In this document: in pieces, positions 46,603-55,321 of the stretch
Layout: each line of letters opens with the position of its first letter
Position numbering within the stretch: the stretch's first letter is position 1
Origin: Oscillospiraceae bacterium
Lineage (GTDB): Bacteria > Bacillota > Clostridia > Oscillospirales > UBA929
DNA: 64,000 nt
Assembly (NCBI GenBank): GCA_009777475.1
Contig: WRLU01000003.1
Location: 1 to 64,000, forward strand
Direction: 5' to 3'
The notes under the pieces: model-generated
Told to the model about the DNA's origin: nothing
What the model saw: the letters and a program-made list of their open reading frames with translations, nothing else
The model's database searches: none
Made by a program: the position numbers and the translations under genes

Positions 46603-48318
46603 CTAAGAGAAAAACGTTGTTTGCACCACCGTCTGCCTCGCCGTTGACGCTTTCTTAGCCGTGGCACCATGCCACACCTGGTCACCGCTTGCCAAGGTAA
46701 ACCCTGTTTTTTTCGCATATGCCGTGCCGTTGACATAGGTGTTGTCAGCCTTGGCTTTGTTGGTGCCTAGTCTGTACTTGGTCGGTTTTTGCTGACCCTT
46801 CGCTGTGATTTTCTTGGGCTTGCCGGCCGCTGCGTATTCCGTATCGCTTATTTTTCTCGGAGCGGCTCTGTAGAAATATGTGGTTTTCAGCACCTTAGGC
46901 TTGTCGCCGCCCGGCAAGGCTCTAACACAAATACCCCGGTCTGCCTGGAACTTGCCCCAACCATTTGTGTCAACCGTTTTGCCTTTGTTCTCAACGCCTC
47001 TATCATTTGGCCCGGCAACACCGATTTGCATATCAGCCGTTGCTGCTGATGCGTCTTTCTTTTCGGCCAGCACCCACTGGCCTGGAGTGCTGCCTGTCAG
47101 GTCGGCGGCAATGGCATAGTTGATTGCCAGCTTTGGCTTGGGCCGGGGGTTGATTACCGGGAATGTTACTGTACTGCCCCCTGCGTCTTTTAGGTGCAGA
47201 GTCATGCCCTTGTTGAGTAGTTTGGCGAACTTTTTATCGCCGAATGTGTCAGCTTTTACAGCTTTCCACTTTGTTCCGCCGTCCAAGCTGAACTCGGCGG
47301 CTGCAAATCCGGCCAGGTCGATGGTCTCAGTGGTGAGGTTAATCTTGGGTGTGCCGCTGGAGCTGACGATGACATCGGTGGCACTGGCATAGTCAATACA
47401 GCAGCCGGCATGGTTGTGGGCGAACGGATTGCCGGTCAATTCCGTCCATCGGGCACGGGCATCCTCTGTGCAATAATCGCTCAGGTAAGCATTCACGCTT
47501 ATGCCCAAGACTCCTGCGATTTTCTCCACAAAAGGGATGACCAGCTTTTCATCGTTTGTTTCATCATAGGCTATTTTTGAGGGGTAACTGCGGAACACCT
47601 GTTGCAGAACACTCCAACCGCGCTCAAAGCTGTCGTCATCCCAATCGCTGAAATCGTAGGGGTTGTTTACAAATAGGGGATGGACAAATCGAAGGAGATC
47701 ACGGTGGTTATCTGACCAATCTGAAATGGCAGCAAGTTCCATAGGCCTCATACCAAGACCTCTCCCACCGATTTCATGTCGCACATAAAGAGATAACATA
47801 TCGGCCCAACCCTCTCGGTTAAAGACCCATCCGTGAGTGTCATGGAATAGATGGCCAAGCTCATGTGGGGTTAAATGAAAGCTCCAATCACTTTCCGTAG
47901 AACGACCGATTGTGCCAAGGATTTCCACCATAGAGCTCTCAAACCAACATATGATATTGGAACCTATATGGGCGTGTTGTGCAGAACCTACACTGAGAGA
48001 ACACAGACTATTACTCCTTATAATTATTCTAGCACCGCCGGATGGTACGCTGCCTGTAAGTTCGTGCATGGCTTTGTACATCTCATTCATACGATCTACA
48101 AACCAGTTGAACTTTCCAGGGGAAACCCAGCGGAGCATCGTTGGGTGAAGACTTTCATGAAAAGTGAAATGCTCAGACACGATGTTGTATTCATTGATGT
48201 CATCGCTGTAAGCGGCATGTGTAAGCGGTGTGGGCAGCAGTGTTAGCAACAGGAGAAAGGCCAGCAGAGCTGCTAAGATTTTTGTTTTCACGCGTGTGGT
48301 TTTGAACGTAGATTTCAT
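46603..48318 (-). CDS. Secreted zinc metallopeptidase-like protein with shared C-terminal module
   Basis: Start MKSTFKTTRVKTKILAALLAFLLLLTLLP; HExxH LTPHELGHLFHDTHGWVFNREGWADML; C-terminal module GQWVLAEKK...KTTYFYRAAPRKIS. Confidence 0.8.
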   Translation of the reverse strand: MKSTFKTTRVKTKILAALLAFLLLLTLLPTPLTHAAYSDDINEYNIVSEHFTFHESLHPTMLRWVSPGKFNWFVDRMNEMYKAMHELTGSVPSGGARIIIRSNSLCSLSVGSAQHAHIGSNIICWFESSMVEILGTIGRSTESDWSFHLTPHELGHLFHDTHGWVFNREGWADMLSLYVRHEIGGRGLGMRPMELAAISDWSDNHRDLLRFVHPLFVNNPYDFSDWDDDSFERGWSVLQQVFRSYPSKIAYDETNDEKLVIPFVEKIAGVLGISVNAYLSDYCTEDARARWTELTGNPFAHNHAGCCIDYASATDVIVSSSGTPKINLTTETIDLAGFAAAEFSLDGGTKWKAVKADTFGDKKFAKLLNKGMTLHLKDAGGSTVTFPVINPRPKPKLAINYAIAADLTGSTPGQWVLAEKKDASAATADMQIGVAGPNDRGVENKGKTVDTNGWGKFQADRGICVRALPGGDKPKVLKTTYFYRAAPRKISDTEYAAAGKPKKITAKGQQKPTKYRLGTNKAKADNTYVNGTAYAKKTGFTLASGDQVWHGATAKKASTARQTVVQTTFFS

Positions 48319-48393
48319 GGGAAAGACCTCCTGAAAATTTTTTTGCTTTTCAGCTAACCACAGCATAGCACATCTAAAATCGTTTGTGTTGAT

Positions 48394-48482
48394 TTTGTCA
48401 TAAAAGGCATCCTGGTGGCACGAAATGCAGTGAAACATGAAAACCATGTCATTCGTGCCGTCAGAATGCCTTTTATGACAAA
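48394..48482. repeat. 89-nt long hairpin (about 28/31 paired), MITE-like or structured RNA
   Basis: TTTGTCATAAAAGGCATcCTGgtGGCACGAA / reverse complement TTTGTCATAAAAGGCATtCTGacGGCACGAA. Confidence 0.75.
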
Positions 48483-48574
48483 CCCGGGACAAAAGTGTGC
48501 GGAGTGACGAATGATCAGGAGGGGTCATACCCCCATCTGAGCGGCTGCCTTCGCAAAAGAGGTTGACGAGCATA

Positions 48575-48603
48575 TTGAAGCAATTAAATGCTTGTGATAT
48601 AAT
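48575..48603 (+). promoter_or_regulatory. Sigma70-type promoter for cmk
   Basis: TTGAAG - 17 bp - TATAAT. Confidence 0.8.
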
Positions 48604-48634
48604 GCCGGAGTATAGGCGTAAAGGAGAGTTAACA

Positions 48635-49285
48635 ATGAAAACATATAATATAGCTATTGATGGCCCCTCCGGTGCGGGGAAAAGCACTATATCACGCACA
48701 GTTGCTGAAAAATTAGGTTTTCTGTATGTAGATACCGGGGCAATGTACAGGGTTATCGGGCTTCATTACCTGGAAACCGGATCGCCTTCATTGGACGGTC
48801 TGACAATTTCATTAAAATATGTTAATGGCGAGCAGCGCGTTCTTATGAATGACAGGGATGTTTCGGAGGAAATCCGGCAGCACAGCGTTTCCAGGGCCGC
48901 GTCAGACAGGTCAAAGGAACAGCAGGTTAGGGATTTTCTTCTGGAACAGCAAAGGCATATGGCGAAAAAACACAATGTCATCATGGACGGAAGGGACATA
49001 GGTACAGTGGTGCTTCCCGGCGCAGATTTGAAAATTTTCCTGACCGCCGATCCCGAGGAGCGGGCAAGGCGGCGTTATGATGAGCTTTTGTTGCGCGGCG
49101 AAAAAACGTTTGATTACGAAACCATCCTGCATGATATTACCGAACGCGACAGGCAGGACCAAGACCGCTCCATTGCCCCTCTGAAGCCTGCCCAGGACGC
49201 GATAATCCTCAATACAACAGGCAATACCTTTGAGCAAAGCGTTTTACAGATAGAAAAGCTTATAAGAAAGCATACAGGGATTTAG
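48635..49285 (+). CDS. cmk: Cytidylate kinase
   Basis: MKTYNIAIDGPSGAGKSTISRTVAEKLGFLYVDTGAMYR; MDGRDIGTVVLPGADLKIFLTADPEERARRR. Confidence 0.97.
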   Translation: MKTYNIAIDGPSGAGKSTISRTVAEKLGFLYVDTGAMYRVIGLHYLETGSPSLDGLTISLKYVNGEQRVLMNDRDVSEEIRQHSVSRAASDRSKEQQVRDFLLEQQRHMAKKHNVIMDGRDIGTVVLPGADLKIFLTADPEERARRRYDELLLRGEKTFDYETILHDITERDRQDQDRSIAPLKPAQDAIILNTTGNTFEQSVLQIEKLIRKHTGI

Positions 49286-49288
49286 GCA

Positions 49289-50068
49289 CTACAATGCCAA
49301 AATCCCGCACAGCGAGCCTACCGAGGCATTTTGCCCCAATGCGGAGATGCACTCGCTAACTAAATCCATTCTGTCCAATAAAAAAAACCGGGTGTCCGCA
49401 TCGGCATTGTCCAGCCTTGCCCGAAGCTCGTTCAGCAGACATACCAAAACCTGGTGAAGCTCTTCCCTGTTTAATTTCTCCCACGAAAAAGCTGCCTCTG
49501 CACGCCCCCAGTCTGAAAATATCGTATTAACATACCTCTCCGCGCGCTCACTGCTTTCCGGGCTGGCAACAACCTGCTGTGACCGCGGCGGCAAACGCCT
49601 GATAACGCACCGTGAGCGTACTGTTGGAAGCAGTGTCCCGGTATTTTGGCACAGCAGTATAAAGCGGGCGTACTTAGGCGGTTCCTCAAGGAGGATCAGC
49701 AGGGCGTTCTGCGCCGCCGTATTTAAGCTGTCGGCATAACGGATTATATATACCTTGCCCTCACTGTCAAATGGGCGCACAAAAGCATCTGCCCGGAGCC
49801 TACGTACCACGTCTACCTTGATGGCAGCTCCTTCGCCTTCATCTATAACGGCAACATCAACGTGCTGCCCCGCCAGTACCTTCCGGCAATTGGGGCAGGC
49901 ACGGCAGGGCGAGGGATTTTCAAGGCACAGCCACTCAGCGGCCAAAGCCATGCCGGCATTCATCAGATTCTCCGGGTCATCTCCCGCTAAGATCAAGCTG
50001 GCAGGCCGCCTGTCAGTCATTCCGGGGGGTTGCTCCCGGCGGTTAGAATTTGTGGAATGAGTCAACAT
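49289..50068 (-). CDS. holB: DNA polymerase III delta' subunit
   Basis: CRACPNCRKVLAGQHVDV; NTAAQNALLILLEEPPKYARFILLCQNTGTLLPTVRSRC. Confidence 0.88.
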   Translation of the reverse strand: MLTHSTNSNRREQPPGMTDRRPASLILAGDDPENLMNAGMALAAEWLCLENPSPCRACPNCRKVLAGQHVDVAVIDEGEGAAIKVDVVRRLRADAFVRPFDSEGKVYIIRYADSLNTAAQNALLILLEEPPKYARFILLCQNTGTLLPTVRSRCVIRRLPPRSQQVVASPESSERAERYVNTIFSDWGRAEAAFSWEKLNREELHQVLVCLLNELRARLDNADADTRFFLLDRMDLVSECISALGQNASVGSLCGILAL

Positions 50069-50351
50069 CTAAAACAAATGCGGTAGCCCCGCCTATCATA
50101 ACCTCTTCGGTCACGGCAGAAAGCCCAGGCTCACATGGGACAATCTGACGCCGGGAATTGGAATACTTTTTAATAATGTCCATAACCCCCTCTTGCTTTT
50201 CCTCCTCCACGCCAACCATAATGGTTACATTGCCCGTCTGCAAAAATCCGCCGGTGGTAGCAAGCTTGGTTACATGATACCCATTTTGGGTCAGGTTTTG
50301 TATTACGCCATGGGCATCATCATGGTTTATAATCGCCAGCACAAGTTTCAT
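50043..50351 (-). CDS. PII-like cyclic-di-AMP receptor (DarA/PstA-like)
   Basis: MKLVLAIINHDDAHGVIQNLTQNGYHVTKLATTGGFLQTGNVTIMVGVEEEKQEGVMDIIKKYSNSRRQ. Confidence 0.93.
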   Translation of the reverse strand: MKLVLAIINHDDAHGVIQNLTQNGYHVTKLATTGGFLQTGNVTIMVGVEEEKQEGVMDIIKKYSNSRRQIVPCEPGLSAVTEEVMIGGATAFVLDVDSFHKF

Positions 50352-50474
50352 TCTATATCTCCTTTTCATCATTAATAAACCGGTTACATCCCCGGCATTG
50401 TGGATTATACCGCAAATGAGGGGGGAGAGTCAATAGTTTTTTCCATGATGGCCATGCCTGATAAAATTGGAGTC

Positions 50475-50513
50475 AAAACAGCCTCCGTTCTAAACTAGAA
50501 CGGAGGCTGTTTT
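50475..50513 (-). terminator. Strong terminator of the 50522-52651 gene
   Basis: AAAACAGCCTCCGTTCT-aaact-AGAACGGAGGCTGTTTT, 17-bp stem. Confidence 0.92.
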
Positions 50514-50521
50514 GGCTTAGG

Positions 50522-52651
50522 CTATGTGCGTACCCTTACACGGATCGCTTTACTCCATTTTTTAGTAGTTACCTTCTTTTTGCTGTTGCTGCTGAGACGG
50601 TATGACCTAATCTGCACCCAGTAGGTTCTTCCCGCTACCAGCTTACTAATAGTCCTGCTCTTTGTTTTTTGCTTGTTGATATTTATGGTTTTTGCTTTTT
50701 TCATTTTTTTGTTGTCGGCATAACGGATTTGATAGCCGCTTACATTGCTGACAGTTTTGTAATTCACAGAAATCCGACGCTTCTTCTTGCTGCTGCCCTT
50801 AAGCTTCTTAGGTGCCGCGGGTCTCTTGGCCGCCCATACGGCGTACAGGGTAATAGTGCTGTTTGCGGAGGCTAAGTTGTTCACATTTGCTTTGTCTTTA
50901 TATACTGCATTGCCGCCACTTTTAGTTGCCCAGCCCTTGAAGGTCCATCCTGCGCGATTAAGGTTGCCCGGCTTTGCCCTCAGGGCAGTTGTCACCCCGC
51001 GGGTGATCTTCTGGCTAGGCATGCTTCCCTTGCCGCCGTTTGCGCTGAACCTTACGGTGTAGGACTGGGTAAAGCGTGCTTCAAACCGGATGCTCCTCTT
51101 TGCCACGTCAGCCGCCGTCATGGTATAGTTAAAGGGGTTAGCCATGCTGACTCTGTTTCCGTCACGATACCAGCCGGCAAAGTCGAAGCCCGGATAGGGG
51201 TCGCACTCCAGCCTTACGGTGCTTCCTGCTGTATAATTGCCGGGGCCGTTAGTTATATCCGCCGCATTAGATGGGCTGGCCGCTACACGCACCTCGCCCA
51301 TAGGTACCGATCCGCTGAACTCCATAGAGTCAATGTAAATAACACCCTCCTTTATCACACTGTCATCGCTGTCGTAGTTGTCCAGATCCAAGGAAAACGG
51401 CAGACCTGTTTCGGTGTTTATTTTTGGGGTCTCCATGAGAACCCTGATATTTATGCCCCGGAATATATTCACTGTGCCTTCAGAGGTCTTAAACGCTGTT
51501 TTTTCTAAGTCAATAGAAATATCTGTCCACTCTTTGGTGATTTTTATGGGATTTCCGTCAGGATCCTTCATATCGGCAAATCTGATATAGTCGGTACTGC
51601 CGGAGCCGTCAGGGGAAACCTTCATGGCAAAAATATTTTCCTCCCCGCCGGCCTCGCCCTTTATGCGCATATTGAAGTATTTGTAAGCCTTGTTTTCAAA
51701 AATCCCGGTTAGCTCAGTATAGTCTGTCTCTTCATGAAGGCCCATCCCAAGGCCGCCTACATAAGCAGGCTTAGTTACACCCGCCTCCATTCCGGTTTTG
51801 GCGTCAAGCTTCCAAACTTTGCCACTTCCACTTGTAGGATCGGCGATAATTGAGGATTTATAATTCCCCTGGCCGTTTAAGTACCTTCTGTCAGTCCACA
51901 ATTTGTCTACCAAAACCCCTATCCAAGACCACATTCTGTCAAGGCCGGATTTGTTTTGAGACAAATTATTGCCAGGCACAGGATTGGGCATACCCATCCA
52001 GTTAGGAAGGCTGTCCGCACCGACAGCGCGGTCTACATCTTCGTTTATGAGATACATCGAATCGGGAAATCTTTCCGCAATACTCAGGCTGACCCCGGCT
52101 TTATTGGAGGAAATAACAACCGGGTTGGCCTCCTGGGGCGTCAGGGCTGAGGGGAGCTCAATATAGAAGCTCCGCGAATCTCCTGTAAGAGCGTTTTGAG
52201 CATCGGGGAAAAGGCCTGTACTATATGTAAGTGTGTCCATTGCCACGGCTGGGCCTGATCCTAATTTAATGTTAAAATCGGCAAAGACGCCATCAGCCGA
52301 TGACAGGTTGATATGAAGCCACTTGAATTTCACGCCGCTCCACTCGCCAAGGCTTGGGTAGCTCATAGTCTGGGTAAATGACCCGCCTGCGCTGGTAAAG
52401 GTCAGGCTACGCCTCCCTGAGTTGGTACTCATAGTTGCTCCTTCGGAAGTCCGGTCAGGTGAATTATCGCTGAGGAAGAACGGTGCGCGGCCAGCGGTAA
52501 GCTTCCAGCCCTCAAAATCCTCAAAAAGCAATGTGTCGGGGTAATTGGTCTCATCTGCCAATGCCTCGGGAAGATGGCTTGTGGACGGAATCAGTGCTAG
52601 GAAAAAAATCAGCGCAAGCGCGGCTGCAAGGGTGCGGTTGAATTTTCGCAT
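50522..52651 (-). CDS. Secreted protein with InlB_B (Listeria-Bacteroides) repeats and basic FN3-like C-terminus
   Basis: Signal peptide; VRFSANGGKGSMPSQKITRGVTTALRAKPGNLNRAGWTFKGWA...LYAVW; VSGYQIRYADNKKMKKAKTI...YWVQIRSYR. Confidence 0.88.
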   Translation of the reverse strand: MRKFNRTLAAALALIFFLALIPSTSHLPEALADETNYPDTLLFEDFEGWKLTAGRAPFFLSDNSPDRTSEGATMSTNSGRRSLTFTSAGGSFTQTMSYPSLGEWSGVKFKWLHINLSSADGVFADFNIKLGSGPAVAMDTLTYSTGLFPDAQNALTGDSRSFYIELPSALTPQEANPVVISSNKAGVSLSIAERFPDSMYLINEDVDRAVGADSLPNWMGMPNPVPGNNLSQNKSGLDRMWSWIGVLVDKLWTDRRYLNGQGNYKSSIIADPTSGSGKVWKLDAKTGMEAGVTKPAYVGGLGMGLHEETDYTELTGIFENKAYKYFNMRIKGEAGGEENIFAMKVSPDGSGSTDYIRFADMKDPDGNPIKITKEWTDISIDLEKTAFKTSEGTVNIFRGINIRVLMETPKINTETGLPFSLDLDNYDSDDSVIKEGVIYIDSMEFSGSVPMGEVRVAASPSNAADITNGPGNYTAGSTVRLECDPYPGFDFAGWYRDGNRVSMANPFNYTMTAADVAKRSIRFEARFTQSYTVRFSANGGKGSMPSQKITRGVTTALRAKPGNLNRAGWTFKGWATKSGGNAVYKDKANVNNLASANSTITLYAVWAAKRPAAPKKLKGSSKKKRRISVNYKTVSNVSGYQIRYADNKKMKKAKTININKQKTKSRTISKLVAGRTYWVQIRSYRLSSNSKKKVTTKKWSKAIRVRVRT

Positions 52652-52722
52652 TGGTTAGTCCTCCTTTAATTCTGCGCCTGAACAGCTCAGGCAAATTTCA
52701 CACGGCGCCGCGGCTAACGCCA

Positions 52723-52947
52723 TCATCCCGCATGGGCCGCCCTGGTGAGCAGTACTCCCATAGCTGCCGCTTTTTTATGCTCATACCCTGCTAGCTCTAT
52801 CCTAGCAGAGATTGCACCAAAAGGCAATACCCTTTGTAAGAAAAATTTTTGGATTTCAGCCTGGTGCAAAAGCTCCTGCGCCCGGCCTGCTGCATTTTCG
52901 CATATAAAGACCGCGCAAAAAAGAACCTGCTTGGGGTCATTTATCAC
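52723..52947 (-). CDS. Small protein of unknown function, overlapping upstream gene by 4 nt
   Basis: ATG overlap arrangement with 52944-54332 gene; MINDPKQVLFCAVFICENAAGRAQELLHQ. Confidence 0.45.
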   Translation of the reverse strand: MINDPKQVLFCAVFICENAAGRAQELLHQAEIQKFFLQRVLPFGAISARIELAGYEHKKAAAMGVLLTRAAHAG

Positions 52948-54332
52948 GGAAACGATCCTTTTTTAATGGAGAATTTCACCTGATTCGTTTTTTGTCCCCG
53001 GGCATTTACTCCACCGGTGTATTTAATATCCCGGAAAGGATTGTCGGCAGGCCAGTTGTCGCTGTCTATTTCCAAAATTATTTCATCAGCATTGTCAGGC
53101 ATCCAGAAAAACAGGGCGGCATTGGTAAGCTTTTCAGGCTCTAGGCGCTGGGGGAGCGGCTGATCGGTTTGGGGAAGATAGCCCCGGGGCGGCTGGTCGG
53201 TTATCTCTAGTTTTTCCGTTTCCCCTGATGATAAAACCGCAGTCAGTGCCAGGTTGCCGCCGTTGCCTGCTTTGATGTGAATAGCCGAGCTGTTTGTGTT
53301 AAGCAGCTCCAGGATAATCCGGAAGCATACCTCATTGCCGTTTTGTCTGATTCTGAGTATGCTTTTTGAAAGCGTAATCTCACAGCCGTCAAGAACTACA
53401 TCATCTCCCAGGCCAAAGGCTTTAGACAAATATTTATCCTCAGTTTGCGGGTATGGCATATAGGGGCTGTTTCTGTGGTAAATGTCTATAAACAGTGCCG
53501 AGGCCAAAACCGCCAGGGTAACAGCCGCAGCAAGCAGGCCGACCGGCTTTGCTAATTCCTTCTCACGCTTTAGCCCGGGCAGATCGCGCAAATCTGCCAA
53601 ATCATCCCCTCTTACGGCAGGGCGTATGTATACCCCGCTCCTCTCCTGCAAATCCGGCAGAATTGACTCGGCACCCGAAAAATAAAGGGGTATTTCTAAA
53701 GCCTGGTTGCGGTTTGCTGATTCGACATTTCGCCGTTTCATGCCCTCCGGGAGAAAGGCCATGCTGCCCGTCCGGCTACCAGCCGGGTCAAATGCACCGT
53801 ATACCCTTAAAATTTTAGAGGTGCGGTCGTAATCAATCCTTTTGATTCCGGAATAGAGCATTGTCCAACAAAAACGCTCCTCAGCGCGTTTTTTTCTTGC
53901 CTGACGGCGGGTTAATTCTAAAACAATCCTATCGCCCGCAAGTGTAAGGACAGGGTCCTTGAAACGGTGAATCCAAGAGGCCAAGCCGTAGGCCTGCCTG
54001 ATGTAGGTTGCTGCCAGCACAGGAACGCCGAACAGCAAAACCGCCCCAAGACCAAAGCGCAGGGTCTGGGTTTTGTTTGCAAAAATCATGCCCCAGAATA
54101 ATACCGAAAGCAGCCCGGACGCAGCAAACAAAAGCAACCCGCACCTGCAAAGCCGGTCGGGCAGAATGTTTTTTTTGTCAAGGCTCCGTGCCAGCCAGAG
54201 TATGCGGGCTTGCCTCCAGGGATCGGCCCTGCGGATTATCGGCTCCCTTGATGGGGGGAAGCTGTTGTCTTTGCTATATCCGGTATTTTGGTTTTCCAAC
54301 AGGAATACACCCCCTTTTTTTATAGCTGACAA
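52944..54332 (-). CDS. Membrane protein of unknown function
   Basis: Two N-terminal TMs plus central TM; long ORF without competing ORF. Confidence 0.7.
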   Translation of the reverse strand: MSAIKKGGVFLLENQNTGYSKDNSFPPSREPIIRRADPWRQARILWLARSLDKKNILPDRLCRCGLLLFAASGLLSVLFWGMIFANKTQTLRFGLGAVLLFGVPVLAATYIRQAYGLASWIHRFKDPVLTLAGDRIVLELTRRQARKKRAEERFCWTMLYSGIKRIDYDRTSKILRVYGAFDPAGSRTGSMAFLPEGMKRRNVESANRNQALEIPLYFSGAESILPDLQERSGVYIRPAVRGDDLADLRDLPGLKREKELAKPVGLLAAAVTLAVLASALFIDIYHRNSPYMPYPQTEDKYLSKAFGLGDDVVLDGCEITLSKSILRIRQNGNEVCFRIILELLNTNSSAIHIKAGNGGNLALTAVLSSGETEKLEITDQPPRGYLPQTDQPLPQRLEPEKLTNAALFFWMPDNADEIILEIDSDNWPADNPFRDIKYTGGVNARGQKTNQVKFSIKKGSFP

Positions 54333-54361
54333 TTATCCTTCAGGCAACCTATAATACATTC

Positions 54362-55219
54362 CTATTCGCTCCCGATTATCTCCAATTCATTCCCATCTGC
54401 GGTTTTTTCCTGCGCCTGCGCCAATGCCCCTGCCAGCCTGTGCAAAATTTCACGCCCCATCAAATCGGCTGAGCCGGGGCGGCAGGTTACCTTTAACCGC
54501 ACCGAGTGACCCTCCTCGACAGGTGCAACCGAGGCCGATGGAGCCTCCTCCAGGCAAAAATCCTCCTGGGCTTTCTTGCCAGCTTCGTTGAAAATTTGCA
54601 GCAGCCCTGCCGGGTCTGTTTCCTGCGGGAAAATCCCTGAAACAAAAAACGCACGAGGCAGCAGCGAATGGTTAATCAAATTGAGAATACCGCCGTTAGG
54701 GACAATAAAAATATCACCCGCAGGGTTTTTCAGTCGTGTTGAACGCAGACCCAGCTCGTCAACCGTTCCGGTAAATGCGGCAATTGTAACTTTGTCGCCA
54801 ACCGCAAACTGGCCCTCGAGCAAAATAAAAAAACCGGCGATCATATCCCGCACCAGGGCTTGCGCGCCAAAGCCTATCGCAATGCCGACAACACCGGCGG
54901 CGGCGAGTACTGCCGACATATTTACCCTAAAAACAGACTGCAGCAGCTGAATTGCCGCCATAATAACCACAGTGTATGTGATAATGCTGTTGATTAGCTT
55001 GCGCATGGTGTTAATGCGCTTATCGGTGCGGCTGCAACTGCGCCGTTTAAGTGCGCGGTTGACTAGCCTGCGGGCAATTTTAATAATCAAAAATGCTCCA
55101 ATAGCCACAATAACCGCCGACACTGCCCGCCTGAGCGGGTTGGCAGGGTCAAGCGCGGCAAATGAGTCATATAACCCCTTTACCGCATTAAAAAAGCTTC
55201 CTGTCATAAGGCTGGCCAT
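54362..55219 (-). CDS. Small-conductance mechanosensitive channel (MscS family)
   Basis: SAVLAAAGVVGIAIGFGAQALVRDMIAGFFILLEGQFAVGDKVTI. Confidence 0.95.
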   Translation of the reverse strand: MASLMTGSFFNAVKGLYDSFAALDPANPLRRAVSAVIVAIGAFLIIKIARRLVNRALKRRSCSRTDKRINTMRKLINSIITYTVVIMAAIQLLQSVFRVNMSAVLAAAGVVGIAIGFGAQALVRDMIAGFFILLEGQFAVGDKVTIAAFTGTVDELGLRSTRLKNPAGDIFIVPNGGILNLINHSLLPRAFFVSGIFPQETDPAGLLQIFNEAGKKAQEDFCLEEAPSASVAPVEEGHSVRLKVTCRPGSADLMGREILHRLAGALAQAQEKTADGNELEIIGSE

Positions 55220-55321
55220 GCTTCTCTTCCTTCCTGCCCGGCGGCAGAATTCCGACTCGGCGGCTCCCGTCCTCTTTTGAACGAGAGCCGCCTTTTTTAG
55301 TTTAATTTCCGCAAGAGCCGA

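Noticed and set aside
48319-48699. N-terminal extension of the 46603 ORF
   Set aside because: It would translate through the 48394-48482 hairpin and lacks a signal peptide at its start; the ATG at 48318 with RBS and signal peptide is the real start.
55259-55297. GGCGGCTC...GAGCCGCC-TTTTTT as terminator of the 55322 gene
   Set aside because: The T-run is on the plus strand while flanking genes are on the minus strand; orientation is wrong, so not called as a terminator.
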